A DNA stretch of 36,612 nucleotides from Pasteurellaceae bacterium 15-036681 (GCA_002002485.1 MQVI01000025.1:1-36612), one strand, 5' to 3'; counted from the stretch's first letter, positions 1 through 9,787 are shown. Notes: a model not told the origin generated them from the letters alone. A program made the numbers and translations.

Positions 1-36
1 TCCGTCGTCGGCAGCGTCAGTGTGTATAAGAGACAG
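1..36 (+). other. Sequencing adapter (Nextera-type transposon end), not genomic
   Basis: The first 36 bases match the Illumina Nextera read-1 adapter followed by the Tn5 mosaic end (ending GTGTATAAGAGACAG), with one base missing in the middle relative to the sequence I know (AGTGTG instead of AGATGTG). This is library-preparation sequence left on a contig end. Genomic sequence starts at about base 37. Confidence 0.95.
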
Positions 37-1202
<1,166 letters not shown>

Positions 1203-1220
1203 TTACTTATCATGATGAAT

Positions 1221-1271
1221 GGAAAATTGGTAATAGGCTGGTGCTTATTATCGATTTTCCTTTTGTATTTT
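1221..1271 (+). terminator. Terminator/attenuator between mreB and mreC
   Basis: A 15-base arm (1221-1235, starting GGAAAAT) pairs with 1246-1260 (ending ATTTTCC) with two G-U pairs around a 10-base loop, and is followed by TTTTGTATTTT. Inside an operon this would be a partial terminator lowering mreCD expression relative to mreB. Confidence 0.65.
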
Positions 1272-1296
1272 AGAGAAACCTTGATTTTACAATAGT

Positions 1297-2349
1297 ATGA
1301 AACCAATTTTTGCTAAAGCACCGCCTTTAGGGGTGCGTCTTTTTCTTGCTATTATTATTTCCATCACACTGATTTTATCAGATGGTCGTAGTAATGCCAT
1401 GATCCAAATGCGCAATATGCTTGAAACCGCGGTAAGTGGTTTGTACTATTTTGCCAATACGCCTCGAACTATTTTAGATGGGGTCAGTAATAATTTTATT
1501 GATAGCCAGAAGCTTCAAATCGAAAATCAAGTTTTAAAATCGCAAGTTCGTGAAAAGAATGCAGACTTATTGCTACTTGATCAATTAAAAGTTGAAAATC
1601 AGCGCTTACGTTTATTATTAGGTTCCCCATTACGTCAGGATGAATACAAGAAAGTGGTGGAAGTATTAGCCGCTGAAATGGATGCTTATCGCCAGCAAGT
1701 TGTTATTAATCAAGGACAAAATCAAAATGCATTTGTAGGGCAGCCAGTTATTGATGAACGTGGTGTAGTTGGGCAAGTGATTTCTGTTGGTGAGAATAGT
1801 AGCCGAGTGCTATTAATTACGGATGTGACACATGCCGTTCCGGTACAAATTTTACGAAATGATGTACGTGCAATTGCTAATGGTACAGGGCACAATGATG
1901 AACTGAGTTTGGATAATTTGCCTAGAACAGTTGATATTGTTAAGGGAGATGTTTTAGTGACCTCAGGGCTAGGTGGGCGCTTCCCAGAGGGTTATCCTGT
2001 GGCAATCATTGAAAGTGTAGTAAATGATGGTTCAAGTCATTTCGCTAGAGCTACAGCTCGCCCATTAGCGTCGCTCGATCGCTTACGTTATTTATTATTA
2101 TTATGGCCAACAGTAGAAGAGATCAGAAAAGCTCAGAATATTTCACCTCAAGCAGTTCGTGATGCAGTTGAGGAGCGTCGCAAAACATTGAACCCTCTCT
2201 CTCGCTTGAATGACAGTAAGAAAATGAAAGTGAGTGAGGAAATCAAAGACGAAGTAAAAGATAAAGAGCCAGATGAACCAGAGAACCCTGCATCACAGCC
2301 AGAGTCAGATAATGGTGCTAATCATACTTTAGAGCAAGGAACAGAATGA
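1297..2349 (+). CDS. mreC: Rod-shape-determining protein MreC
   Basis: MreC is a bitopic inner-membrane protein whose periplasmic part activates the elongasome transpeptidase PBP2. The 350-residue product has a short cytoplasmic start, one membrane helix at about residues 14-32 (LFLAIIISITLILS), a coiled coil at about 65-108 (repeated leucines in QKLQIENQVLKSQV and following) and the two beta domains typical of MreC to about residue 285. The last ~50 residues are a strongly charged, Lys/Glu/Asp/Pro-rich tail that looks disordered and species-specific. The stop TGA overlaps the mreD start (ATGA), so the two are translationally coupled. The ribosome binding site is weak; the start is chosen because MKPIFxKAPPLG is the usual Haemophilus-type beginning. 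Confidence 0.96.
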   Translation: MKPIFAKAPPLGVRLFLAIIISITLILSDGRSNAMIQMRNMLETAVSGLYYFANTPRTILDGVSNNFIDSQKLQIENQVLKSQVREKNADLLLLDQLKVENQRLRLLLGSPLRQDEYKKVVEVLAAEMDAYRQQVVINQGQNQNAFVGQPVIDERGVVGQVISVGENSSRVLLITDVTHAVPVQILRNDVRAIANGTGHNDELSLDNLPRTVDIVKGDVLVTSGLGGRFPEGYPVAIIESVVNDGSSHFARATARPLASLDRLRYLLLLWPTVEEIRKAQNISPQAVRDAVEERRKTLNPLSRLNDSKKMKVSEEIKDEVKDKEPDEPENPASQPESDNGANHTLEQGTE

Positions 2350-2837
2350 TACGAACAAATACAATTTTTCAGCTGTTAGTCCTAGTCCTAATCTTTATTG
2401 TTGCGTTTGTACTTGAGATTATGCCTTGGCCAGTGGGATTTCAGGGATTGCGCCCTATGTGGATTGCATTGATCCTAATTTATTGGACATTAGCGCTACC
2501 AAATAAAATTAGCGTTGGAACTGCATTTGTAGCCGGAATCGTATGGGACCTAATTTTAGGGTCTATTCTGGGTGTACACGCTTTAGTTTTGTCACTTGCT
2601 ATCTATTTTGTAGCAAAACATCATTTGATTTTACGCAATTTATCTCTTTGGTTACAAGGGATACTGGTAATTGTCTATATCATGTTAATTAGATTAACCA
2701 TTTTTATGGTTGAGTTTATTTTACATAGTGCTAATTTTAATCCTCAAGAATTGGTTGGTGCGGCAATTAGTGGACTTCTCTGGCCATGGATATTCTTGCT
2801 TATGCGCCATATTCGCAGGGGGTTACATTTACGATAA
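2346..2837 (+). CDS. mreD: Rod-shape-determining protein MreD
   Basis: Third member of the mreBCD operon. It is a small polytopic inner-membrane protein that partners MreC in regulating peptidoglycan elongation. The product is 163 residues, almost the same as in E. coli, with about five hydrophobic helices (for example [17 protein letters not shown] near the N-terminus and [19 protein letters not shown] near 105-125). The conserved [14 protein letters not shown] stretch is characteristic of MreD. It overlaps mreC by four bases at the start and shares one base with the next gene at its stop (TAATG), so rarA is part of the same transcript. Confidence 0.95.
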   Translation: MIRTNTIFQLLVLVLIFIVAFVLEIMPWPVGFQGLRPMWIALILIYWTLALPNKISVGTAFVAGIVWDLILGSILGVHALVLSLAIYFVAKHHLILRNLSLWLQGILVIVYIMLIRLTIFMVEFILHSANFNPQELVGAAISGLLWPWIFLLMRHIRRGLHLR

Positions 2838-4174
2838 TGAACAGTTTGTCTTTCGATTTTTCAGAAGATTTTCGCCCACTTTCAGCAAGAATGCGTCCGC
2901 GTAATCTTGCTGAATATGTTGGGCAATCCCACCTTATTGGCGAAGGTAAGCCCCTTCGCCGTGCTATAGAGGCAGGTCATAGTCACTCTATGATTTTCTG
3001 GGGCCCCCCAGGTACAGGAAAAACCACTCTTGCAGAAATCATTGCAACAGAATTAGATGCGGAAGTTGAACGACTTTCTGCAGTCACTAGCGGGATTAAA
3101 GAAATTCGGGAAGCCATTGAGAAAGCTAAGCTAAATCGCCAAACAGGGCGTAGAACCTTATTGTTTGTTGATGAAGTGCACCGTTTTAACAAAAGCCAGC
3201 AAGATGCTTTTTTACCGCATATCGAAGACGGTACCATTATTTTTATTGGCGCAACCACAGAAAACCCTTCTTTTGAATTAAATAACGCATTACTTTCACG
3301 TGCGAGAATTTATATTCTCAAATCCTTACAAGCGGTTGATATTCTTAAAATTTTGCAAAATGCGATTGCCGATAAAGAGCGTGGTTTAGGCAATGAATCT
3401 CTTGTTTTAGAAGATAATGTTTTAGAACTTTTAGCCGACTATGTGAATGGTGATGGGCGTTTTGCGTTAAATTGCTTAGAACTGATGTGTGATATGGCAG
3501 AGCAGTCCCACCAAGGCAAAGTGTTAAATAGAGCATTATTAACGGAAGTTTTAGATGAAAGACAGGCTCGCTTCGATAAAGGGGGGGATCGTTTTTATGA
3601 TCTGATTTCTGCATTGCATAAATCAGTACGCGGATCTTCACCAGACGGAGCACTCTATTGGTATGCAAGGATCTTAACTGCTGGGGGGGATCCGCTGTAT
3701 GTGGCACGTCGATTGCTTGCTATTGCCTCTGAAGATGTGGGGAATGCTGATCCACGAGCAATGCAAGTTGCCATTGCTGCGTGGGATTGTTATACCAGAG
3801 TCGGTGCTTATGAGGGTGAACGAGCTATCGCACAAGCAATTATCTATCTTGCAGTAGCACCAAAAAGTAATGCCGTTTACAATGCTTTCAATCAAGCAAA
3901 ACAGCTTGCGAAAGAAGGTAAAGACTATGATGTGCCAGAACATCTACGTAATGCCCCAACAAACTTGATGAAATCATTAGGTTATGGCGAAGAATATCGC
4001 TATGCCCATAATGAACCCAATGCGTATGCAGCAGGGGAAAGCTATTTCCCGAAAGAATTAAAGGGGACGCAGTTCTATTTCCCAAATGAACGAGGAATGG
4101 AAAAGCAAATTAAAGAAAAAATGGCGTGGTTAAGTGGGCTTGATCAACAGAGCAATATTCAACGCTATAAGTAA
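2837..4174 (+). CDS. rarA: Replication-associated recombination protein A (RarA/MgsA AAA+ ATPase)
   Basis: RarA is a clamp-loader-like AAA+ ATPase that acts at stalled replication forks and on single-strand DNA ends. The 445-residue product has Walker [10 protein letters not shown] (about residue 57), Walker [11 protein letters not shown] (about 110), sensor 1 GATTENPSF (about 135) and the C-terminal tetramerisation region (SFLFNxA-type sequence). An in-frame ATG exists at 2786 inside mreD. I place the start at 2837 because it is preceded by AGGGGG at a suitable distance, gives the normal E. coli-like N-terminus [11 protein letters not shown] and a family-sized protein. It overlaps the mreD stop by one base, so translation is probably coupled. 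Confidence 0.96.
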   Translation: MNSLSFDFSEDFRPLSARMRPRNLAEYVGQSHLIGEGKPLRRAIEAGHSHSMIFWGPPGTGKTTLAEIIATELDAEVERLSAVTSGIKEIREAIEKAKLNRQTGRRTLLFVDEVHRFNKSQQDAFLPHIEDGTIIFIGATTENPSFELNNALLSRARIYILKSLQAVDILKILQNAIADKERGLGNESLVLEDNVLELLADYVNGDGRFALNCLELMCDMAEQSHQGKVLNRALLTEVLDERQARFDKGGDRFYDLISALHKSVRGSSPDGALYWYARILTAGGDPLYVARRLLAIASEDVGNADPRAMQVAIAAWDCYTRVGAYEGERAIAQAIIYLAVAPKSNAVYNAFNQAKQLAKEGKDYDVPEHLRNAPTNLMKSLGYGEEYRYAHNEPNAYAAGESYFPKELKGTQFYFPNERGMEKQIKEKMAWLSGLDQQSNIQRYK

Positions 4175-4209
4175 CAGATAATGGGGAGATTTTCCCCATA
4201 AGTCATATA

Positions 4210-4977
4210 ATGATGTTTGATACTCATATTCATCTTGAACAATATAGTGATCAAGAAATCGCTCAAATTATCTCTAATCCAAATATTGTCGGTGTTGTTG
4301 CTGTCAGTACCAATTTTCAAAGCCTTTTACGCCTTGAGCAACTTCAGCAACAATTCCCTAAAATTCATATCTGCGCAGGCTTTCACCCAGAACAGCCTTT
4401 ACCATCTCAAGCAGAAAAAGCTCAACTTTTCGATTGGATTGCAAAAAATCATACAAAACTTACCGCTATTGGTGAAGTTGGCTTACCGCACTATCTCAAA
4501 CGTGAGACTCCCAATTTAGATTATCAACCTTATATTGACCTACTCGAAGAGTTTATGTTTATTAGCAAGCGGTTTGATTTGCCGTTAAATTTGCATATCG
4601 TTTATGACGATACTCAAATCGCCCTTGATTTGCTCACAAAGCATCAAATTAAAAAAGCCCATTTTCACTGGTTTAAAGCCAGTGATGAAATGCTTCAAAA
4701 AGTGCTAGCCACCAATTATTTGGTGAGTATTACTCCTGATATCTTAGTTAATTTCAAAACTCAACGAGTCGCAGAACTATTTCCACTAGAAAGAATAATG
4801 ATTGAAACCGACGGCCCATGGCAGCATGAAGGCTTTGATATTTGCGATATCGAAGGGCAGTTAAACGCAGTGATTAATAAAATCGCAGAGATTAAGCAGC
4901 TTTCTGCCGAGAAAGTTTCTTCTCAAATAAAGCAAAATACCCAGAAATTCTACGTAGGGTATGTAGGGTGTGCGTAA
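4210..4977 (+). CDS. TatD-family metal-dependent hydrolase
   Basis: A 255-residue member of the TatD amidohydrolase-fold family (relatives are DNases, RNases or quality-control D-aminoacyl hydrolases). Expected metal ligands are visible: DTHIH (residues 4-8), a conserved His in AGFHPEQ (about 59), Glu in GEVGLP (about 92), His in NLHIVYD and HFHWF, and Asp in ETDGPW near residue 200. The wording DTHIHLEQY, GFHPEQPLP and ETDGPW resembles a Gram-positive-type subgroup more than E. coli YjjV or TatD, so a horizontal origin is possible; this is from memory. The last residues (VGYVGCA) and the stop codon are encoded by a GTAG-headed palindromic repeat. The substrate cannot be told from sequence. 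ATG codons at 4210 and 4213 are both possible. Confidence 0.85.
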   Translation: MMFDTHIHLEQYSDQEIAQIISNPNIVGVVAVSTNFQSLLRLEQLQQQFPKIHICAGFHPEQPLPSQAEKAQLFDWIAKNHTKLTAIGEVGLPHYLKRETPNLDYQPYIDLLEEFMFISKRFDLPLNLHIVYDDTQIALDLLTKHQIKKAHFHWFKASDEMLQKVLATNYLVSITPDILVNFKTQRVAELFPLERIMIETDGPWQHEGFDICDIEGQLNAVINKIAEIKQLSAEKVSSQIKQNTQKFYVGYVGCA

Positions 4978-4984
4978 GCGCACC
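4963..4984 (+). repeat. REP-like palindrome with GTAG head (copy 1)
   Basis: Begins GTAGGGTG, ends CGCACC, with a small imperfect stem (one bulged T) and the loop TAAG. The loop supplies the TAA stop of the TatD-family gene. It is similar to the copies at 9788-9809 and 12688-12709. It lies between convergent genes and may also help terminate both. Confidence 0.7.
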
Positions 4985-4998
4985 TTAGAGCAAAATTA

Positions 4999-6117
4999 TC
5001 ATGGATAGCTGCTAATCACATAACGTGTACTTCTACCACCTGCATCGGTTTTTTGTAATAAGCCTTTTTCGAGTAAATAACTTAAATGACGTGTTGCCGT
5101 TGCTTTACTGACTTTGGCTACTTTCTGATATTGTGATGCATTGATACCATTTTCAAACCCAGTTTCTCCACCATCTAACAAGCGATTGAGTACTTTTTTC
5201 TGTTCTGCTGAAATCTCCGTATTTTGATGAAATTGCCAAAAGCGAGCTTTTTGAATAATGGAGTGAATGTTTTTTAAGCTCTGTTGTAGTGTTTCAATCA
5301 AAATATCCAAAAACCATTCAATCCATAGCTGAATATTAGGAGTTCCTTTTTGGCTCTGTTCTAATATTCGGTAATAGTCATTTTTCTTTTTCAAAATTGT
5401 TGCTGAAATTGCATATAAACGAATACTTTGTTGATCCGCTTGAGCTAGTGCGAGATCGGTCAGTGTACGAGTAATTCGTCCATTACCATCTTCAAAAGGG
5501 TGCAATGTAAGTAACCATAAATGGCAGATAGCAACACGAATCAGGGGATCTAGATTTGTATTTGAACGACTTTGGTTAAACCATTGAATAAAGATATTTA
5601 ATTCTTGTTCTAATTGAGTGCGAGGAGGCGCTTCAAAATGGACTGTAGGTCGATCTAATCGACCAGAAACAACTTGCATTGGCTCTTCTCCACGTAGTTT
5701 TCCAATATAATTTGCGTGCTCGTGAGCAAATAACCATTGATGCCATTGAAATAAACGCTCAAGACTCAATTCACTCTGCCAGTTTTCTAATGCATCAAGC
5801 ATTATCTCACTGACTCCTTCGGAGCGATCAGAAGTTGGATAAGGTGATTCCAAAAAAATGCCTAATCGTTTTGCTAGAGATGAACGAACAGAATAAGCAT
5901 TCAGCATTTCTCCTTCAATTGCGGAAGAACTTAAAATATTATTTAAGATAGTATCAAGGGTAATATGTTGTTCTTGTTGAGTTAAATTACGGGTTTGCCC
6001 TATTAATTCACCAATTAACTTCCATGCCGAACGTAATTGAGACTGTACTTTTTCGTTATCCCAACTAAAATTTGTCCAATTCTGATATTGCCAAATCCAA
6101 AGATGAACTTCTTGCAT
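4999..6117 (-). CDS. Fic-family protein (probable AMP-transferase) with C-terminal winged helix
   Basis: Fic enzymes usually transfer AMP from ATP to a hydroxyl side chain of a target protein. The 372-residue product has a Fic_N-type N-terminal domain, the complete core motif HPFEDGNGRITR (catalytic His206), a target-docking flap around residues 150-165 (VVSG to VHFEAPP), and a winged-helix DNA-binding domain at about 315-370 (ASQYQKVAKVSKATATRHLSYLLEKG). An upstream SSAIEG (Ser64, Glu68, Gly69) fits the (S/T)xxxE(G/N) inhibitory helix of class II Fic proteins, so the enzyme is probably self-inhibited. A longer reading frame begins at 6168, but 6117 has an AGGGGG ribosome binding site seven bases ahead and leaves the operator repeats untranslated. 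The gene stands alone, divergent from clpB. The target is unknown. Confidence 0.92.
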   Translation of the reverse strand: MQEVHLWIWQYQNWTNFSWDNEKVQSQLRSAWKLIGELIGQTRNLTQQEQHITLDTILNNILSSSAIEGEMLNAYSVRSSLAKRLGIFLESPYPTSDRSEGVSEIMLDALENWQSELSLERLFQWHQWLFAHEHANYIGKLRGEEPMQVVSGRLDRPTVHFEAPPRTQLEQELNIFIQWFNQSRSNTNLDPLIRVAICHLWLLTLHPFEDGNGRITRTLTDLALAQADQQSIRLYAISATILKKKNDYYRILEQSQKGTPNIQLWIEWFLDILIETLQQSLKNIHSIIQKARFWQFHQNTEISAEQKKVLNRLLDGGETGFENGINASQYQKVAKVSKATATRHLSYLLEKGLLQKTDAGGRSTRYVISSYP

Positions 6118-6136
6118 AATTCCCCCTAATGTATTG

Positions 6137-6203
6137 AATGAGCCGATTATACACATTATTCGGCTCATTTGGTGAGCCGAATAGTAAAAATAATCGGCTC
6201 ATT
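6137..6203. promoter_or_regulatory. Four-copy operator (TGAGCCGA half-sites) over the fic promoter
   Basis: Two nested inverted repeats are visible. The outer arms are an exact 14-base pair, AATGAGCCGATTAT at 6137-6150 and its complement at 6190-6203. The inner arms are an exact 11-base pair at 6157-6167 and 6173-6183 (TGAGCCGAATA) around a 5-base spacer. Like-oriented copies repeat at 34 bases. The minus-strand TATAAT (6151 down to 6146) lies in the outer left arm, so a bound protein would block fic transcription. The obvious candidate is the winged helix of Fic itself; that is inference. Confidence 0.8.
6146..6151 (-). promoter_or_regulatory. fic promoter -10 element
   Basis: Exact TATAAT on the minus strand, putting the transcript start near 6139, with a 20-odd-base leader to the ATG at 6117. 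The -35 region falls inside the inner operator repeat and matches the consensus poorly, which suits a promoter that needs an activator (the CRP site at 6204-6219). Confidence 0.5.
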
Positions 6204-6219
6204 TGTGATCTATTTCACA
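6204..6219. promoter_or_regulatory. CRP (cAMP receptor protein) site between fic and clpB
   Basis: Exact TGTGA, six bases (TCTATT), TCACA, flanked by TT and TT. The centre, 6211.5, is about 72 bases upstream of the predicted fic start, a distance permitted for class I CRP activation. It is also just upstream of the clpB heat-shock promoter. Confidence 0.75.
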
Positions 6220-6225
6220 TTTTCT

Positions 6226-6254
6226 CTTGAAATCCTTTCCACTATCCCAATTTA
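6226..6254 (+). promoter_or_regulatory. Likely heat-shock (sigma-32) promoter of clpB
   Basis: CTTGAAA at 6226-6232 is an exact sigma-32 -35 element. After 12 bases comes TCCCAATTTA (6245-6254), close to the CCCCATNTA -10 element. clpB is a standard sigma-32 target, which supports the reading. A second CCCCAT at 6276 is too far from this -35. Confidence 0.6.
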
Positions 6255-6268
6255 TAGTTTCGTTGATG

Positions 6269-6301
6269 AAAATATCCCCATATCGAAAAATGGGATATTT
6301 T
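6269..6301 (+). other. Hairpin in the clpB leader
   Basis: Ten-base arms AAAATATCCC (6269-6278) and GGGATATTTT (6292-6301) enclose a 13-base loop and end only 6 bases before the Shine-Dalgarno sequence CGGAGGG (6308-6314). It could influence ribosome access, or simply stabilise the mRNA 5' end. Confidence 0.55.
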
Positions 6302-6319
6302 AAATATCGGAGGGCAACT

Positions 6320-8896
6320 ATGAATATCGATAAATTTACCAATAAATTCCAATCCGCAATTGCAGAGGCGCAATCTCTCGCAATAGGCAAAGATAATCCC
6401 TATATCGAACCCGCTCACTTAATGCTGACATTACTCAAGCAAAACGATGGCTCAATCGCACCGCTTGTCACCGCATTAAATGTACCTGTTACGAAATTAG
6501 AAAATGAATTAGATACTATTATCAACCGTTTACCACAAGTGCAAGGCGGTAATAATACTCAGCCATCACAACAGTTAATTCGCTTATTAAATCAATGCGA
6601 TAAATTAGCACAGCAGTTTGGAGACAGCTTTATTTCATCTGAATTATTTGTGTTAGCCGCATTAGAAGATGGCGGCGATTTAGGCAAATTATTTAAACAG
6701 TTAGGATTAACTAAAGAGAAAGTTACAACCGCAATCCAAAATATTAGAGGGGGCGACAGCGTGAATAGCCAAAATGCAGAAGAAACTCGTCAAGCATTAC
6801 AAAAATATACCATTGATTTAACCGATCGTGCACGCTCAGGCAAACTTGACCCTGTCATCGGGCGTGATGAAGAAATTCGCCGTGCTGTGCAAGTTTTACA
6901 ACGCCGTACTAAAAACAACCCAGTATTAATCGGTGAACCGGGCGTGGGTAAAACCGCTATCGTAGAAGGTTTAGCACAACGTATTGTCAATAACGAAGTA
7001 CCCGAAGGCTTAAAGAACAAACGTGTGCTTTCACTGGATATGGGCGCATTAATTGCCGGCGCAAAATATCGTGGTGAATTTGAAGAACGTTTAAAAGCGG
7101 TATTAAACGAACTAGCTAAAGAAGAAGGGCAAGTTATCCTATTTATTGATGAAATTCACACTATGGTCGGTGCGGGCAAAACTGACGGCGCAATGGACGC
7201 AGGTAACTTATTAAAACCGTCCCTTGCTCGTGGTGAATTACACTGCGTGGGCGCAACTACTTTAGATGAATATCGTCAATATATTGAGAAAGACGCTGCA
7301 TTAGAACGCCGTTTCCAAAAAGTCTTAGTTGATGAACCAACAGTGGAAGATACTATTGCGATTTTACGTGGCTTAAAAGAGCGTTATGAAATTCATCACC
7401 ACGTACAAATTACCGACCCTGCGATTGTGGCGGCAGCAACCCTTTCACACCGTTATATCAGTGATCGCCAACTGCCAGACAAAGCGATCGATTTGATCGA
7501 CGAAGCAGCGTCAAGTGTACGTATGGAAATCGACTCAAAACCAGAACCATTGGATCGTTTGGAACGTCGTATTATCCAACTAAAATTAGAGCAACAAGCG
7601 TTACAGAAAGAAGATGATGAAGCAAGCCGTCAACGCCTTACAAAATTAATCGAAGATCTCACCGCTCGTGAGCGTGAATACGCAGAGCTTGAAGAAGTTT
7701 GGAAAGCAGAAAAATCAGCCCTGTTAGGTACTCAACATATCAAAGAAGAGCTTGAAAATGCCCGCTTAAAAATGGAACAAGCTCGTCGCGAAAATAACTT
7801 CGAGAAAATGGCGGAACTTCAATACGGCATTATTCCAAGTTTAGAAAAACAATTAAAAGAGGCTGAAAAACACGAAGGTGAAGAGAGTGAAAATAAATTA
7901 CTTCGTACTCGTGTGACAGACGAAGAAATTGCGGAAGTGCTTTCTAAAGCAACGGGTATTCCGGTTTCTAAAATGATGGAAGGCGAGAAAGAAAAACTGT
8001 TAAAAATGGAAGAAGTGTTGCATAAGCGTGTGATTGGTCAAGGTGAAGCCGTTGATGCCGTAGCAAATGCAATTCGTCGTAGCCGTGCAGGTTTATCCGA
8101 TCCAAATCGCCCAATTGGTTCATTCCTATTCTTAGGGCCAACAGGGGTAGGTAAAACCGAACTTTGCAAAACCTTAGCGACTTTCCTATTCGATAGCGAA
8201 GATGCGATGGTGCGTATTGATATGTCGGAATTTATGGAAAAACACAGTGTTTCACGCTTGGTTGGTGCACCTCCGGGCTATGTTGGCTATGAAGAGGGCG
8301 GTTATTTAACCGAAGCGGTACGCCGCCGTCCATATTCTGTGATTTTGCTTGATGAAGTGGAAAAAGCACACCCAGATGTGTTCAATATTTTACTTCAAGT
8401 GCTTGATGATGGACGTTTAACTGATGGACAAGGTCGTACCGTTGATTTCCGTAATACCGTGGTGATTATGACTTCAAACTTAGGTTCGCATTTAATCCAA
8501 GAAAATGCCGAAAATATGAACTATGACGAAATGAAAGAGATCGTAATGTCCGTTGTTGGACAACATTTCCGTCCTGAATTTATCAATCGTATTGATGAAA
8601 CAGTGGTATTCCATCCGCTTGATAAAGAAAACATTCGTGCGATTGCAAGAATTCAGCTTCAACGTTTAATTAAACGAATGGCAGAACGTGGTTATAACGT
8701 GACTGTAACTGATGCAGCCGTGGATCATATTGGAGCAGCAGGGTTCGACCCATTATTTGGTGCAAGACCACTAAAACGTGCAATTCAGCAAGAAGTGGAA
8801 AATTCATTAGCACAGCAAATCCTATCGGGTAAATTATTACCAAATAGAGATGTGACGATTGATTACCAAGACGACAGAATTGTGGCAGTGCAGTAG
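6320..8896 (+). CDS. clpB: ATP-dependent disaggregase ClpB (Hsp100)
   Basis: ClpB is a cytosolic hexameric AAA+ machine that threads proteins out of aggregates together with DnaK/DnaJ/GrpE. The 858-residue product has the N-domain (about 1-145), a first ATPase with Walker [10 protein letters not shown] and Walker [11 protein letters not shown], the long coiled-coil middle domain (about 410-530, from EPLDRLERR onward), and a second ATPase with GPTGVGKTE. The in-frame ATG at 6227 would add residues with no family match; 6320 follows CGGAGGG at good spacing and gives the standard [11 protein letters not shown] start. An in-frame GTG at 6761 (codon 148) preceded by GAGGGGG corresponds to the internal start that makes the short ClpB form in E. 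coli. Confidence 0.98.
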   Translation: MNIDKFTNKFQSAIAEAQSLAIGKDNPYIEPAHLMLTLLKQNDGSIAPLVTALNVPVTKLENELDTIINRLPQVQGGNNTQPSQQLIRLLNQCDKLAQQFGDSFISSELFVLAALEDGGDLGKLFKQLGLTKEKVTTAIQNIRGGDSVNSQNAEETRQALQKYTIDLTDRARSGKLDPVIGRDEEIRRAVQVLQRRTKNNPVLIGEPGVGKTAIVEGLAQRIVNNEVPEGLKNKRVLSLDMGALIAGAKYRGEFEERLKAVLNELAKEEGQVILFIDEIHTMVGAGKTDGAMDAGNLLKPSLARGELHCVGATTLDEYRQYIEKDAALERRFQKVLVDEPTVEDTIAILRGLKERYEIHHHVQITDPAIVAAATLSHRYISDRQLPDKAIDLIDEAASSVRMEIDSKPEPLDRLERRIIQLKLEQQALQKEDDEASRQRLTKLIEDLTAREREYAELEEVWKAEKSALLGTQHIKEELENARLKMEQARRENNFEKMAELQYGIIPSLEKQLKEAEKHEGEESENKLLRTRVTDEEIAEVLSKATGIPVSKMMEGEKEKLLKMEEVLHKRVIGQGEAVDAVANAIRRSRAGLSDPNRPIGSFLFLGPTGVGKTELCKTLATFLFDSEDAMVRIDMSEFMEKHSVSRLVGAPPGYVGYEEGGYLTEAVRRRPYSVILLDEVEKAHPDVFNILLQVLDDGRLTDGQGRTVDFRNTVVIMTSNLGSHLIQENAENMNYDEMKEIVMSVVGQHFRPEFINRIDETVVFHPLDKENIRAIARIQLQRLIKRMAERGYNVTVTDAAVDHIGAAGFDPLFGARPLKRAIQQEVENSLAQQILSGKLLPNRDVTIDYQDDRIVAVQ
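6747..6763 (+). promoter_or_regulatory. Internal translation start for short ClpB
   Basis: GAGGGGG at 6747-6753 precedes an in-frame GTG at 6761 by seven bases, right at the junction of the N-domain and first ATPase (codon 148). E. coli clpB uses a GTG at codon 149 for its N-terminally truncated 79-kDa form. The expected short product is 711 residues. Confidence 0.6.
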
Positions 8897-8923
8897 ATGT
8901 TAGAGGCGTTAATTTGAGGATAG

Positions 8924-8957
8924 AAAGATGATAGGTTATATCTATCATCTTTTATTT
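8924..8957 (+). terminator. Terminator after clpB
   Basis: Exact 11-base arms AAAGATGATAG (8924-8934) and CTATCATCTTT (8942-8952) with a 7-base loop, followed by a T-rich run. Confidence 0.85.
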
Positions 8958-8986
8958 TACCAATCGTTCTTTTTGCAGATTATATC

Positions 8987-9015
8987 TTGACTTTCACTAC
9001 AATAATCGGTACTTT
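8987..9015 (+). promoter_or_regulatory. Probable promoter of yccA
   Basis: TTGACT (8987-8992), 17 bases, TACTTT (9010-9015). The -35 is good and the -10 weak. It lies between the clpB terminator and yccA. Confidence 0.4.
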
Positions 9016-9060
9016 ATTCACCGTTTCAATACTTTTTTAACCTATTAACAAGGAGCTTCT

Positions 9061-9723
9061 ATGCAAGATCGTTTAGTCACTAGTGCTCGTGGCGAATCGT
9101 TATTAAGTACACATAAAGTACTTCGTAATACCTATTTCTTATTAGCATTAACGTTAGCATTCTCATCAGTGGTTGCGTTAGTTGCTATGAGCTTAAATTT
9201 ACCGCGTTTACCTTGGTGGGGAATGTTAGTGGGCTTTTATGGTTTACTTTTCTTAACCAGTGCAACGGCAAACAGCGCGACAGGTATCGCAAGTGTATTC
9301 GCTTTAACAGGTTTCTTAGGTTATAGTTTAGGTCCAATTTTAAATGCTTATATTGGTGCAGGTTTAGGCGATATTGTCGCACTTGCATTTGGCGCAACGG
9401 CAGCCGTGTTCTTTGCTTGTTCTGCTTATGTATTAACAACTAAGAAAGATATGTCATTCCTTTCTGGAATGATGATTGCATTGTTTGTTGTGTTATTAGT
9501 AGGTGTGATTGCGAATATTTTCTTGGCAATTCCTGCATTAAGCTTAGCAATTAGTGCCTTATTTGTGGTGTTCTCAAGCGGTGCGATTTTGCTAACAACT
9601 AGCAACATCATCCACGGTGGCGAAACAAACTATATTTTAGCAACAGTAAACTTATATGTTTCGCTCTATAACTTATTCGTTAGCTTCTTACAGCTTTTTG
9701 GTATCATGGGTAGCGACGACTAA
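9061..9723 (+). CDS. yccA: Bax inhibitor-1/YccA-family inner-membrane protein
   Basis: A 220-residue, seven-helix membrane protein, close in length and wording to E. coli YccA ([15 protein letters not shown] near the start, [13 protein letters not shown] near 84, [20 protein letters not shown] near 180). E. coli YccA interacts with the FtsH protease and modulates its action on membrane substrates; the family also includes calcium-leak channels. The ribosome binding site AAGGAG lies 6 bases before the ATG. The next gene is tusE, the same neighbour as in E. coli, but here each gene has its own terminator. Confidence 0.94.
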   Translation: MQDRLVTSARGESLLSTHKVLRNTYFLLALTLAFSSVVALVAMSLNLPRLPWWGMLVGFYGLLFLTSATANSATGIASVFALTGFLGYSLGPILNAYIGAGLGDIVALAFGATAAVFFACSAYVLTTKKDMSFLSGMMIALFVVLLVGVIANIFLAIPALSLAISALFVVFSSGAILLTTSNIIHGGETNYILATVNLYVSLYNLFVSFLQLFGIMGSDD

Positions 9724-9739
9724 TCTTTTATTTCTTTGC

Positions 9740-9767
9740 AAAATGCCACTATAATGTGGCATTTTTT
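9740..9767 (+). terminator. Terminator after yccA
   Basis: Exact 10-base arms AAAATGCCAC (9740-9749) and GTGGCATTTT (9756-9765) around TATAAT, followed by further T. Confidence 0.9.
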
Positions 9768-9787
9768 GTGTCTGTCATTATGTGAAT

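Noticed and set aside
4181-4199. Terminator after rarA
   Set aside because: ATGGGGA/TCCCCAT forms a short stem but no T-run follows; it may only be a hairpin.
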